Source: Bacilliculturomica massiliensis
GTDB taxonomy: Bacteria; Bacillota; Clostridia; Peptostreptococcales; Anaerovoracaceae
DNA: 64,000 bases
Direction: 5' to 3'
Assembly: GCF_900605495.1 (NCBI RefSeq)
Contig: NZ_LR027598.1
Location: forward strand, 40,302-104,301
This document shows, in pieces, positions 27,043-35,637 of this stretch. Both the position numbers and the translations under genes were made by a program. How positions within the stretch are numbered: the first letter of the stretch is position 1; every line of letters begins with the position of its first letter. The notes beneath the pieces are model-generated. The model did not search any database. It saw only the letters and a program-made list of their open reading frames with translations, and was not told where the DNA came from.

Positions 27043-28116
27043 CTATCGTTGCGCTTCATAGGTTTTTACCGGCAGGGCTCCCCGGAGCGCCGCGTCCAGG
27101 TAGTAGGCCAGACTTTCCATCTCCTCCTCGCCGGGCTTCAGGATGATCCTGCCCAGAAATCCTGCCCGCTCCGTGACGAGGTCTACAAAAGCCTGGGAAA
27201 AAGCGATGCCGCCGGTGAGAATGATCCCGTCCAGCCGGCCGCAGAGCACGGCGGCCATGGAGGCGATCTCTTTCGACACCTGGTAGGCCAGACCGTGAAA
27301 CACCTGGTATGCGGCGGGGTTTCCTTCCTTCATCATCCGCTCCACGTCGCGGAAATCTCTGGTGTTCAGGTAGGCGGAGACGCCGCCGTTTCCGTTCAGC
27401 ATCTTTAAAACTTCTTGTTTCTCGTATTTGCCGGAGAAGCAGAGCTTGGCCAGCTCCCAGCTGTTCAGCTGTCCGGAGCGATCCATGCTGAAGGCGCCCT
27501 CCCCTCTGCTGGTGGTGGAGTCGATGATGCGGCCGCCGCAGTGAGCGCCGATGGAGACGCCGCCGCCCAGGTGAGCCACCACGAATCGGCAGTCTTCATA
27601 TGATTTCCCCAGTTCGGCGGCGGCGGACATGGCCACCCGCTTGTGGTTCAGCGTGTGCGTGCGGCCGTAGCGGGGAAGGAGCGGGTGGCCGGAAATTCTG
27701 GCCACATCCTGCATTTCATCCACAGTGATGGGGTCCGCGATATAGCCCGGCACGTTCCAGGCGTCAGCCAGTCCCCGGACCAGAACGGCGCCCAGATTGG
27801 CGGCGTGCTCGCCGTAGCGGGCGGCAGTGAGATCCGCCAGCATGTCGTCGCTGATCTCGTAGACGCCGGACTCCACGCTTCTCAAAAGCCCGCCGATGCC
27901 GATGAGACCCTGAAAGGACGAGCCGTCAAAGCCGGCGGCGGAGAGCGCGGCGCTGACTACAGACTGACGGAAATCCTTTTGAGCGATTATATTAATGTAA
28001 GGGGAGAGCTCCTCCGCGGAGTGGGAGATCGTCTCTGTAAAGATCGCCTCCGCGCCGCGGAACACGGCGATTTTCGTGGAGGTGGATCCCGGGTTGATGA
28101 TGAGCAGTGATTTCAT
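27043..28116 (-). CDS. buk: Butyrate kinase-type carboxylate kinase
   Basis: A 357-residue acetokinase-family kinase. Motifs are LLIINPGSTSTKIAVFRG (phosphate loop), VVAHLGGGVSIGAH and the C-terminal GGIAFSQAFVD adenosine region. It makes ATP from an acyl phosphate and ADP. It is first in the buk-ptb operon, divergent from iorAB, and the shared AT-rich promoter carries the repeated word described at 28228. The acyl group is not certain. Confidence 0.92.
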   Translation of the reverse strand: MKSLLIINPGSTSTKIAVFRGAEAIFTETISHSAEELSPYINIIAQKDFRQSVVSAALSAAGFDGSSFQGLIGIGGLLRSVESGVYEISDDMLADLTAARYGEHAANLGAVLVRGLADAWNVPGYIADPITVDEMQDVARISGHPLLPRYGRTHTLNHKRVAMSAAAELGKSYEDCRFVVAHLGGGVSIGAHCGGRIIDSTTSRGEGAFSMDRSGQLNSWELAKLCFSGKYEKQEVLKMLNGNGGVSAYLNTRDFRDVERMMKEGNPAAYQVFHGLAYQVSKEIASMAAVLCGRLDGIILTGGIAFSQAFVDLVTERAGFLGRIILKPGEEEMESLAYYLDAALRGALPVKTYEAQR

Positions 28117-28215
28117 GGTGCTTGCTCCTTTCCTTCTTTAGAGTGGCGTTGTTGTGCGGTGGTTTCCAAGAGAACCTTACCACATGTTTAGAAAAAATGA
28201 AATAGAAAAACACAA

Positions 28216-28273
28216 ATTTATTATAAAATTATTATAAAAAAGAGTTGAAATTATAAAATTAATATATTATACT
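28216..28273. promoter_or_regulatory. Divergent promoter/operator buk < > iorA
   Basis: For iorA: TTGAAA (28245-28250), 17 bp, TATACT (28268-28273). Directly upstream lies ATTATTATAAAA (28228-28239) with a preceding overlapping TTATTATAAAA. The same 12-bp word occurs at 32175-32186 and 33108-33119. Minus-strand TATAAT sequences for buk overlap it. Confidence 0.65.
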
Positions 28274-28401
28274 TTGAGCATACCAACCAAACAGGTTCTC
28301 TGCCTGAGTCTGATCCTTGAATAATATTACAACAACAAATCGGCGCGGTTCTGCCGTGGGCGGTGCGCCGCGCGTCCAGGGAAAAGAAAATGGAGGGAAA
28401 C

Positions 28402-30168
28402 ATGAAACAAGTTATGCTCGGGAACGAGGCTATCGCCAGAGGCGCCTATGAAGCGGGCTGTCTGGTAGCGGCTGCGTATCCCGGAACCCCAAGTACGGAG
28501 ATCCTGCAGAACACAGCAAAGTACAAGGAGATCAGCTCCGAATGGTCCGTCAATGAAAAGGTGGCGGCGGAGGTGGCCATCGGAGCGTCCATGGCGGGAG
28601 CGAGAGCCATGGCGGCCATGAAACACTTCGGTCTGAACGTGGCTTCCGACGCGGTATTCCCGGCAGTTTACGAGGGCGTCACCGGCGCGCTGGTCATCAT
28701 CTGCGCCGACGATCCGGGGATGAACAGCTCCGGCACCGAGCCCGACAGCCGGAACTTCGGGCCCCACATGAAGATGCCCATCATCGAACCGGCGGACAGT
28801 CAGGAGTGCAAGGATTACACGAAGCTGGCTTTCGAGCTGTCGGAGCGCTTCGACACGCCCTTCATGGTCCGGACCACCACCCGGGTCAACCACGGCAGCG
28901 GCATCGTGGAGCTGGGTGAGAGAAAAGAAGCCGGCGTGAAGCATTATGAAAAAAATATCATGAAGAACACGAATATCCCGGCCATGGCCAGAAACAAGCA
29001 CAAGAACGTGGAGGCCAGGATCAACGAGATCCGGGAATATTCCAATGTATGCGACCTGAACCGCATCGAGTTCAACACAAAGGAACTGGGCATCGTGTGC
29101 AACGGTATCTCCTACCAGTATGCGAAGGAAGTGTTCGGGGACAGCGCGTCCTATTTAAAGATCGGCTTTTCCTACCCCATGCCCGACAAGAAGATCAGAG
29201 AGTTTGCCGGCATGGTAGACAAGATCTACGTCATCGAGGAACTGGATCCTTATATGGAAGAGCACCTGAAGATGCTGGGCATCGACTGCCTGGGCAAAGA
29301 GGTTCTTCCTCTGTGGCTGGAGTATTCCGCCAATATCATCCGCAGGGGCTTCGGGCTGCCCGTCACCGAGGCGGCTTACGCGGTAGAAGCGGAGGCGCCG
29401 GTGCGCCCGGCCAGCTTCTGCGCCGGATGTCCGCACCGCGGCATCTATCATGAGGTGAGCAAGTACGCGGGCAAGATCGTCGCCACCGGCGACATCGGCT
29501 GTTACGCCCTGAACATTCAGCCCCCCTTCAGCGTGACGCACACCATGATCGACATGGGCGGAAGCATTACGGCGGGTATCGGCTTTGAGAAAGCGGAGCG
29601 GGTGGCCAGGCGGGATTACAAGGTCTTTTCCTTCATCGGAGACTCTACCTTCTTCCACTCCGGCATCACCGGGCTGATCAACGCTGTTTATAATAAGGCT
29701 GCCACCAGCATTTTCATTCTGGACAACAGCACCACCGGCATGACGGGGCACCAGGATAATCCCTGCACCGGCATGACGCTGATGAAGGAGGTCACCACAG
29801 TGGTGGATATCCGCAGTCTGGTAGTTGGCTGCGGCGTGAAGGAAGAAAACATTCGCACGGTGGATCCCTATGATCTGAAGGCTACGGAAGCGGTGGTAAA
29901 AGAAGCGTATGAGTCTGACGAGCTGTTCGTGGTCATCGTGAGACAGCCCTGCGCGCTGCTCAAGAGCGTTATCTCCGCGCGCAAGGACCAGCACTGTGTG
30001 GTCGATCCCGACAAGTGCAGAAACTGCAGGCTCTGCATTACGAAAACAGCCTGTCCCGCGCTGCAGCTGGCGGGCGGCAAGGTGGAGATCTCCAGAGAAG
30101 ACTGCAACGGATGCACGATCTGCAGCCAGATATGTCCCTTTGACGCAATAGAAAAGGTGGGTGAATAA
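28402..30168 (+). CDS. iorA: Indolepyruvate:ferredoxin oxidoreductase, alpha subunit
   Basis: A 588-residue thiamine-diphosphate enzyme. The N-terminal pyrimidine-binding part has AAYPGTPSTEIL. The TPP motif lies in FIGDSTFFHSG and ILDNSTTGMTGHQDNP, with GDIGCYALN ahead of it. Two C-terminal 4Fe-4S sites are CRNCRLCITKTACP and CNGCTICSQICP. With IorB it oxidatively decarboxylates aryl-pyruvates to aryl-acetyl-CoA, reducing ferredoxin. The start at 28402 has GGAGGG five bases upstream. It is followed at 2 bp by iorB, and the divergent ptb-buk can cash the CoA ester for ATP. Confidence 0.96.
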   Translation: MKQVMLGNEAIARGAYEAGCLVAAAYPGTPSTEILQNTAKYKEISSEWSVNEKVAAEVAIGASMAGARAMAAMKHFGLNVASDAVFPAVYEGVTGALVIICADDPGMNSSGTEPDSRNFGPHMKMPIIEPADSQECKDYTKLAFELSERFDTPFMVRTTTRVNHGSGIVELGERKEAGVKHYEKNIMKNTNIPAMARNKHKNVEARINEIREYSNVCDLNRIEFNTKELGIVCNGISYQYAKEVFGDSASYLKIGFSYPMPDKKIREFAGMVDKIYVIEELDPYMEEHLKMLGIDCLGKEVLPLWLEYSANIIRRGFGLPVTEAAYAVEAEAPVRPASFCAGCPHRGIYHEVSKYAGKIVATGDIGCYALNIQPPFSVTHTMIDMGGSITAGIGFEKAERVARRDYKVFSFIGDSTFFHSGITGLINAVYNKAATSIFILDNSTTGMTGHQDNPCTGMTLMKEVTTVVDIRSLVVGCGVKEENIRTVDPYDLKATEAVVKEAYESDELFVVIVRQPCALLKSVISARKDQHCVVDPDKCRNCRLCITKTACPALQLAGGKVEISREDCNGCTICSQICPFDAIEKVGE

Positions 30169-30169
30169 C

Positions 30170-30751
30170 ATGGCAGAGACGAAATCCATCGCCATCGTTG
30201 GCGTAGGCGGTCAGGGCACGGTTCTGACCTCCGATATTCTGATCGAGGGCCTGGTGGATCTGGGCTTCGACGTAAAAAAGACGGAACAGCATGGGCTGTC
30301 CCAGAGGGGCGGTTCCGTCAACTGCTTCGTAAAATACGGAGACAAGGTCTACGCGCCGCTGATCGCGGAGGGAGAGGCCGACGTTCTCATCGCCTTTGAA
30401 AAAATCGAGGCGATGCGCTGGCTGAAGCTCCTGAAAAAGGACGGCACGCTGGTGGTAAACGACCATGAGATCTATCCGATCCCGGTGAAGATGGGCAAGG
30501 CGGAATACCCCGCCGACGCCATCGGGCAGCTGTCCAGAGCGGTGGAGAAGACCTACGCGGTGGACGCCTCCGGGGAAGCACAGAAGATCGGGACTATCCG
30601 GGTGGCCAGCATCCTCCTGCTGGGCGCGCTGGTAAAGATCATGGGGCTTTCCGATTACGACTGGAAAAGCCTGATCAGCAGAAAAGTGCCCGCCAAGTTC
30701 GTGGATATGAACCTGCGGGCCTACGAGGCCGGTCTGGCCAGCATAAAATAG
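30170..30751 (+). CDS. iorB: Indolepyruvate:ferredoxin oxidoreductase, beta subunit
   Basis: A 193-residue gamma-type subunit of the 2-oxoacid:ferredoxin oxidoreductase family. The N-terminal loop is IVGVGGQGTVLTSDIL, followed by KKTEQHGLSQRGGSVNCFVK. It completes the IorAB enzyme in the cytoplasm. The ATG at 30170 comes two bases after the iorA stop and has GGTGGG ahead; an in-frame GTG nine bases earlier is less likely. Confidence 0.94.
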   Translation: MAETKSIAIVGVGGQGTVLTSDILIEGLVDLGFDVKKTEQHGLSQRGGSVNCFVKYGDKVYAPLIAEGEADVLIAFEKIEAMRWLKLLKKDGTLVVNDHEIYPIPVKMGKAEYPADAIGQLSRAVEKTYAVDASGEAQKIGTIRVASILLLGALVKIMGLSDYDWKSLISRKVPAKFVDMNLRAYEAGLASIK

Positions 30752-30752
30752 C

Positions 30753-31982
30753 ATGGACGGCTATAAAATGAAAACTCCTCTTAGACACATACATATTGAC
30801 AGGACGGATCCCGCGGGGTCCGTCTTACTCTATCCGGAGTACGCCGATACGATCTGTGAGATCAATGTGGGCCGATTGTACCACAACATTGATATCCTGG
30901 AGGAGATCGCAGGCGGAAAGGATAAGGTGACGGCGGTGCTGAAGGCCAACGCCTACGGCCACGGGGCCGTACCGCTGATGGGCTACCTGCTGGATTACGG
31001 CGTGACGCGCTATGCGGTGGCCAATCTGTGGGAGGCTCTGGAACTTCGCGGCAGCCACAGGGAGGGCCGGATACACGTTCTGGGGCGGACGCCTGACACT
31101 GGGCTGAAGCTGGCGGCTGAGAACGACGTTGCCGTATCTGTTTCAGAGCTGGATCAGGTGATGCGCATGAAGGAAACAGGCGCTGTGGCGGAATTTTATA
31201 TCAAAGTGGACACGGGCATGCATCGCTTCGGCCTGCCCTGCGACGAGACGGGCGTGGCGGAGGCCGCAGCGATGGCGGAAGCGGGCGGTGAACGATGTCT
31301 CGGCGTGTTCTCCCATCTGGCGCAGAAGGACGAAGACTCGGACCGGGAGCAGGACCGGCGTTTTCGCTGGTTTCTCCGGGAGTGGGAGGCTGCGGCGGGC
31401 AGGGTCGTGGAACCGGCGGTGAAAGTGGGACCGGCGGTGAAATCAGGCGCCGGCCCCGCAGCTGAGGCGCACATTCTGGAGAGCCATACGGCGCTCCGAT
31501 ATCCGGATCTGACATACTCCGCCGTGAGAGCAGGCGCCGTCCTGTACGGCTACGGAGACCATCCGGACCTGCTTCCCGTGATGACCCTGCGGAGCAGAGT
31601 GTGCGCCATGCGGAGAGTGGAAGGCGGCGAAGGCGTGGGCTACGGCCTTCGGGACAGAGCCGACCACAGCAGATGGATCGCCGTGCTGCCCGTGGGGTAT
31701 GCGGACGGGATCCCCTCTGCGCTGGGTCACGGAAAAGGCTTTGTGACGATCTGCGGCAAGCGGGCGCCCTATGTGGGAGGGCTGAGCATGGACAGCAGCC
31801 TGGTGGATGTGACGGGGATCCAGGGGGTAAAGCCGGGGACGCCGGTCACGGTGTTCGGCACGGGGAGCCGGGACATGACCTTCGTGAAGGCTGCGCAGCT
31901 TTCCGGCCGCATGCGTCCCGAGCTGCAGGCGGGTCTGGCCCGGAGGATACCCAGAGTATATGAGACGGAACGGCGGCGCTGA
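30753..31982 (+). CDS. alr: Alanine racemase family PLP enzyme
   Basis: A 409-residue fold-type III racemase. The PLP lysine is in AVLKANAYGHG (about residue 68), followed by DTGMHRFGLP and YGYGDHPDL, with the C-terminal catalytic-Tyr region GYADGIPSALG. A Gly/Pro/Val-rich insertion around residues 210-232 is unusual. It begins one base after the iorB stop, inside an amino-acid oxidation operon rather than a cell-wall context. It may racemise the D-form of the amino acid being fermented; alanine is not proven as substrate. Confidence 0.86.
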   Translation: MDGYKMKTPLRHIHIDRTDPAGSVLLYPEYADTICEINVGRLYHNIDILEEIAGGKDKVTAVLKANAYGHGAVPLMGYLLDYGVTRYAVANLWEALELRGSHREGRIHVLGRTPDTGLKLAAENDVAVSVSELDQVMRMKETGAVAEFYIKVDTGMHRFGLPCDETGVAEAAAMAEAGGERCLGVFSHLAQKDEDSDREQDRRFRWFLREWEAAAGRVVEPAVKVGPAVKSGAGPAAEAHILESHTALRYPDLTYSAVRAGAVLYGYGDHPDLLPVMTLRSRVCAMRRVEGGEGVGYGLRDRADHSRWIAVLPVGYADGIPSALGHGKGFVTICGKRAPYVGGLSMDSSLVDVTGIQGVKPGTPVTVFGTGSRDMTFVKAAQLSGRMRPELQAGLARRIPRVYETERRR

Positions 31983-31998
31983 TGCGCCGCCGCTTTTT
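31971..31998 (+). terminator. Terminator of iorAB-alr
   Basis: CGGCGGCGC (31971-31979) and GCGCCGCCG (31984-31992) with a four-base loop, then C and five T. The stem contains the alr stop codon. Confidence 0.9.
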
Positions 31999-32164
31999 AG
32001 TATGCAGAAAATATCGCTCTTTTGCCACGGCGGCCGGGATGGGGAGGATCGCGTGTCAGGATGCAGACAGCATATATGGCGAGATCTGCGGGGACGGGCA
32101 GTCCCGTTTGCCGTGAGTCGAAATGGATGAAGAAAAGAGCAGTTTTCAAGAGCAGCCATTTATG

Positions 32165-32187
32165 CTATTATAAAATTATTATAAAAT
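32165..32187 (+). promoter_or_regulatory. Promoter/operator of the YheO-like regulator
   Basis: The -10 TATTAT (32166-32171) is preceded at 17 bp by TTTTCA. The word ATTATTATAAAA (32175-32186) covers the likely start of transcription, 45 bp before the start codon. The same word is found at 28228 and 33108, which suggests autoregulation. Confidence 0.6.
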
Positions 32188-32230
32188 AAAGATGAATCTG
32201 GAGATCGAAACGAAACAAAGAGGTAAAAGG

Positions 32231-32884
32231 ATGCATGATTTAAAGGCGACACTGATTGAAATAGCAAAGGCCATCGCGCTTTCCATGGGGGAGACCTGCG
32301 AGGCGGTGGTCCACGATGAAAATAGGGTGATCATCTATATTGAAAATGGATTTATATCCGGCCGACAGACGGGACACGTAATGGACGACAGCGTGTTTGA
32401 ATATCTGGCCGACCGGTCCAGAAAAGAAAACGGCAGCGTGGTGCGGCTGACGAAGAAGGCCAACGGAGAGCTGGCGAAATCTACTACGGTCATGTTCTTC
32501 GACGAAAATGGCAAGTACGAGGCTATGCTGTGCTTCACCATGAATCTGACGTCTTTGAATCAGGCCAGAAACATGCTGGATATGCTGATGAATATTCAGC
32601 CTTTTGAAGCCAATGAGGAGCAGAAGGACAATATGACCATCGCGGATTACACCAGAAATGTGATCGCTGATATCATCAAGGAGGTGGGAAAGCCTTCCAC
32701 GCTGGGACCGAAGGAGATCAAGCTGCGAACGCTGCGGATGCTGGACGAGAAGGGCGTGTTCCTGATCAAGGATTCGATCCCGCAGGTGTGTGAACTGCTG
32801 TCCATCTCTCAGGCCACCCTATACAACTATTTACGGGAGATCCGCACAGATACGGTGGACCTGCTGCCCATGCGCGGGAAATAA
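32231..32884 (+). CDS. YheO/DauR-like PAS-HTH transcriptional regulator
   Basis: A 217-residue regulator. The PAS-type YheO domain (about 10-115) is recognisable by CEAVVHDENRVIIYIENGFISGR-like spacing, ahead of a C-terminal helix-turn-helix (about 160-210, QVCELLSISQATLYNYLREIR). The DauR member of this family represses D-arginine use. I chose the ATG at 32231 with AGG ahead; the upstream ATG at 32192 falls in the promoter. It lies between iorAB-alr and the aminotransferase operon, all carrying one shared promoter word, so it is the obvious candidate local regulator. Confidence 0.88.
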   Translation: MHDLKATLIEIAKAIALSMGETCEAVVHDENRVIIYIENGFISGRQTGHVMDDSVFEYLADRSRKENGSVVRLTKKANGELAKSTTVMFFDENGKYEAMLCFTMNLTSLNQARNMLDMLMNIQPFEANEEQKDNMTIADYTRNVIADIIKEVGKPSTLGPKEIKLRTLRMLDEKGVFLIKDSIPQVCELLSISQATLYNYLREIRTDTVDLLPMRGK

Positions 32885-32911
32885 TGCGCGGAGCAGCGAG
32901 GGGAAAAGAGG

Positions 32912-32955
32912 AGTCATGCAAAAGGCCTTGTAATGGGTCTGACGCATGACTTTTT
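32912..32955 (+). terminator. Candidate terminator after the YheO-like regulator
   Basis: AGTCATGC (32912-32919) pairs with GCATGACT (32944-32951) around a 24-base loop, followed by six T. Confidence 0.6.
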
Positions 32956-33064
32956 TAATGTAAAAGGAGGGCTTCCCCATATGTGGCCGGTGGGCATGGA
33001 TATGGCTGTCTAAAGGGCGGACTGCTATATTTGAAATAATTTTATTATAAATAGAAATAAAATA

Positions 33065-33119
33065 TAGACAAATTTTATAACACGTGCTATTATGAAGATG
33101 TTGTAATATTATTATAAAA
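33065..33119 (+). promoter_or_regulatory. Promoter/operator of the aminotransferase-DHOD-aldolase operon
   Basis: TAGACA (33065-33070), 17 bp, TATTAT (33088-33093). ATTATTATAAAA (33108-33119) lies a few bases after the expected start site, a normal place for a repressor site. A related TTTTATTATAAAT is at 33040-33052. Confidence 0.65.
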
Positions 33120-33177
33120 ATCAGACGAATGTAGAGTAAAATTATCTTCGCTCAACAGAAAACGAGGTGCTGATCAA

Positions 33178-34368
33178 ATGAGAGATTATGAACCGGGCAA
33201 GATGAAAAAGGTTCCGTTCACCGGAATCCGCCGCGTGCTGGAGAAGGCTACGAAGCTGGAGGCGGAAGGAAAGAGCGTCATCCATTTCGAGATGGGGCAG
33301 CCGGACTTCGACACGCCGGAAAACATCAAAGAGGCCGCCAAGCGGGCGCTGGACCAGGGCGTTACCTCCTATTCGTCCAACTACGGTTATCCGAAGCTGC
33401 GTCAGGCTATAGCGGATAAGCTGGAAAAAATGAATAAGATCAAGGCGGACCCGGCCACAGAGATCATGGTGACGGCGGGCGGCGAGGAAGCCGTGGCCGT
33501 GGCCATATTCGGGATGCTGGAAGCGGGAGACCAGGTCATTCTTGCAGATCCGGGATACATACCCTACGCCAGTCTGGTCAAGATCGCGGAAGCCATTCCC
33601 GTCACCGTGCCGCTGGTGGAAGAAAAAAATTATACATTTGATATGGAGAAGCTGGAAGCGGCTGTCACAGATAAGACTAAAATGCTGATCCTCAGCACGC
33701 CGGGAAATCCCACGGGGACCATGATGGACGGGGAGAGCCTGAGCCGGCTGGCGGAGATCTGCAAAAAGCACGATCTGCTGGTGCTGGCCGACGAGGCCTA
33801 CGAGCAGGTGCTCTACGATGGAAATCAGCACGTATCCTTCGCCTCCCTGCCGGATATGTGGGAGCGGACCATCACCATTCAGTCCTTCTCCAAGACATAC
33901 TCCATGTGCGGCTGGAGGATCGGATACATAGCGGCGCCGGCCTATTTGATCAGGACCATGGTGCGGGCGCACCAGACCATGCTCATGTCGGCCTGTTCCT
34001 TTGGCCAGATGGGCGCCCTGGAAGCGCTGACCGGCCCACAGGATTCTCTTCACGAGATGCTGGCCGAGTTCGATCGGAGAAGACTGCTGATGTACAACGG
34101 TCTGACAGAGCTGGGGATCCCCTGCAACAGACCGCAGGCGGCCTTCTATCTCTTCCCGGACATCAGCGAGTTCGGCATGGGGAGCTTCGAGTTTGCGGAA
34201 TACCTGCTGGACAACTACGGCGTGGCCGCAGTGCCCGGCGTAGAGTTCGGGCAGGCAGGGGAAAACCACCTGCGTATCTCTTACGCCAACTCCTATGAAA
34301 AATGTCAGGAAGGCCTGGCGCGGATCCGCAGGTGCGTGGAAGACCTGCGGGCCGGGATCAGAAAGTAG
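33178..34368 (+). CDS. PLP-dependent class I/II aminotransferase
   Basis: A 396-residue aminotransferase. Motifs are STPGNPTGTMMDG, LADEAYEQVLYDG and the PLP lysine in IQSFSKTYSMCGWRIGY (about 242). It is related in pattern to the aminotransferase at 11941, but it serves a different, sigma-A-type operon. It likely makes the 2-oxo acid that IorAB oxidises, since both operons share an operator word; that link is inferred. It is followed 8 bp later by a dihydroorotate-dehydrogenase-like gene. Confidence 0.92.
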   Translation: MRDYEPGKMKKVPFTGIRRVLEKATKLEAEGKSVIHFEMGQPDFDTPENIKEAAKRALDQGVTSYSSNYGYPKLRQAIADKLEKMNKIKADPATEIMVTAGGEEAVAVAIFGMLEAGDQVILADPGYIPYASLVKIAEAIPVTVPLVEEKNYTFDMEKLEAAVTDKTKMLILSTPGNPTGTMMDGESLSRLAEICKKHDLLVLADEAYEQVLYDGNQHVSFASLPDMWERTITIQSFSKTYSMCGWRIGYIAAPAYLIRTMVRAHQTMLMSACSFGQMGALEALTGPQDSLHEMLAEFDRRRLLMYNGLTELGIPCNRPQAAFYLFPDISEFGMGSFEFAEYLLDNYGVAAVPGVEFGQAGENHLRISYANSYEKCQEGLARIRRCVEDLRAGIRK

Positions 34369-34376
34369 GCGGCGTC

Positions 34377-35567
34377 ATGGATCTGTCAACGGAATTTTGC
34401 GGCGTGCGGTTTCAAAACCCTGTCGTCGCCGCCTCCACGGACATGAGCCGCGCGGCGGCGCGATTTGAAGAGCTGCTGAACAGCGGCGTGGGCGGAATCA
34501 TCACCAAATCGGTGACCGACGCGGCGGCGCTGCAGGCCAAGGGCATCGCCCGGTTCGACATCCGGGATCAGGATCAGAAGCCGGTAAGCGGGGAGATCCC
34601 GAAAAACTACACCTTTTTCTCCCGGGGCGGCAGCATGGTGAGCATGGAGCGTTTCGAGGAATACGCCGGCGATCAGCTGGAGCAGGCCCGGGAGCGGGGC
34701 GTAGTGCTGATCGGCAGCATTTCTGCGGCGAAGAAAGAAAACTGGGTCGCCTACGCAAAACGGATGGAGGCCATGGGCTTTCCCATGCTGGAGCTGAACT
34801 TCGGAAACCCCCACGGCGAGGCCGCCGGCGGCAAGCTGGGCTTCCTGCTGGGACAGTCCGAGGAGCTGTGCTGCGATATCGTGGGCGCCGTTATGCAGGC
34901 CGTCGGTATTCCGGTCATCGTGAAGCTGACGCCTCAGGTGGCGGACATGACAGCCATCGCAGGGGCGCTGGCGAAGATCGGGGCGAAGGCCGTCACCGTC
35001 ATGCACCGCTACCAGGGACTGGTGGTGGACGCGGAGACGGAGGAACCGTCCCTGGGCGGCTTTGCAGCCATCGGCGGACCGTGGATGAAGCCCATCGCCC
35101 TGGCGAACATCGCAAAGATCTATCGCGGCGGAAACGGTCTCTCTATCTGCGGCGGAAACGGCGCCGACACCGGCCGGGACGTGGCGGAGTACATGATGTG
35201 CGGCGCGTCGCTGGTGCAGATCGGCTCCACGCTGATGCTGCGGGGGCCGGAGGCGGTCTCCGGCATCCTGTCGGAGCTTGCGGAGACAGCGGAGGGCAAG
35301 GGCCTGAAGCGCGTGGATGAGCTGAGAGGGAGGATCGCGGACAAGATCGTGACCTACAAAAACCTTGGCGAACTGCCGGCGCGGGAGTCACACATGGATC
35401 TGGAACAATGCGAGGCCTGTGAGGAAAAGATCTGCGTCCGGCGCTGTTACTTCGGAGCGCTCTCCGCAGAAAACGGCAGGCTGGAGAAGGATGGGGAACT
35501 GTGCACAGGCTGCGGCATGTGCCGTCACGTATGCCCGAAGGGGGCTGTGACGCTTTCCTACATATAA
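34377..35567 (+). CDS. Dihydroorotate dehydrogenase-like flavoprotein with ferredoxin domain
   Basis: A 396-residue protein. Residues 1-300 are a DHOD/PreA-type FMN barrel (FCGVRFQNPVVAAS, ELNFGNPHGE, VIVKLTPQVADM, GGNGADTGRDVAEYMMCGA). A C-terminal 4Fe-4S part follows (CEACEEKICVRRC and CTGCGMCRHVCP). Relatives reduce or oxidise C=C bonds in pyrimidines or dihydro-acids with ferredoxin-linked electrons. The start at 34377 lies 8 bp after the aminotransferase stop with a weak AGGCGG site. It is not next to pyrimidine genes, so a catabolic flavoenzyme of unknown substrate is likely. Confidence 0.85.
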   Translation: MDLSTEFCGVRFQNPVVAASTDMSRAAARFEELLNSGVGGIITKSVTDAAALQAKGIARFDIRDQDQKPVSGEIPKNYTFFSRGGSMVSMERFEEYAGDQLEQARERGVVLIGSISAAKKENWVAYAKRMEAMGFPMLELNFGNPHGEAAGGKLGFLLGQSEELCCDIVGAVMQAVGIPVIVKLTPQVADMTAIAGALAKIGAKAVTVMHRYQGLVVDAETEEPSLGGFAAIGGPWMKPIALANIAKIYRGGNGLSICGGNGADTGRDVAEYMMCGASLVQIGSTLMLRGPEAVSGILSELAETAEGKGLKRVDELRGRIADKIVTYKNLGELPARESHMDLEQCEACEEKICVRRCYFGALSAENGRLEKDGELCTGCGMCRHVCPKGAVTLSYI

Positions 35568-35637
35568 AAAGCGTCTTTACCGCTGGCAGGGAATCATGGG
35601 CTCCCTTTGAAAGGGAATGAGAAAGAAGGCGAACAAC

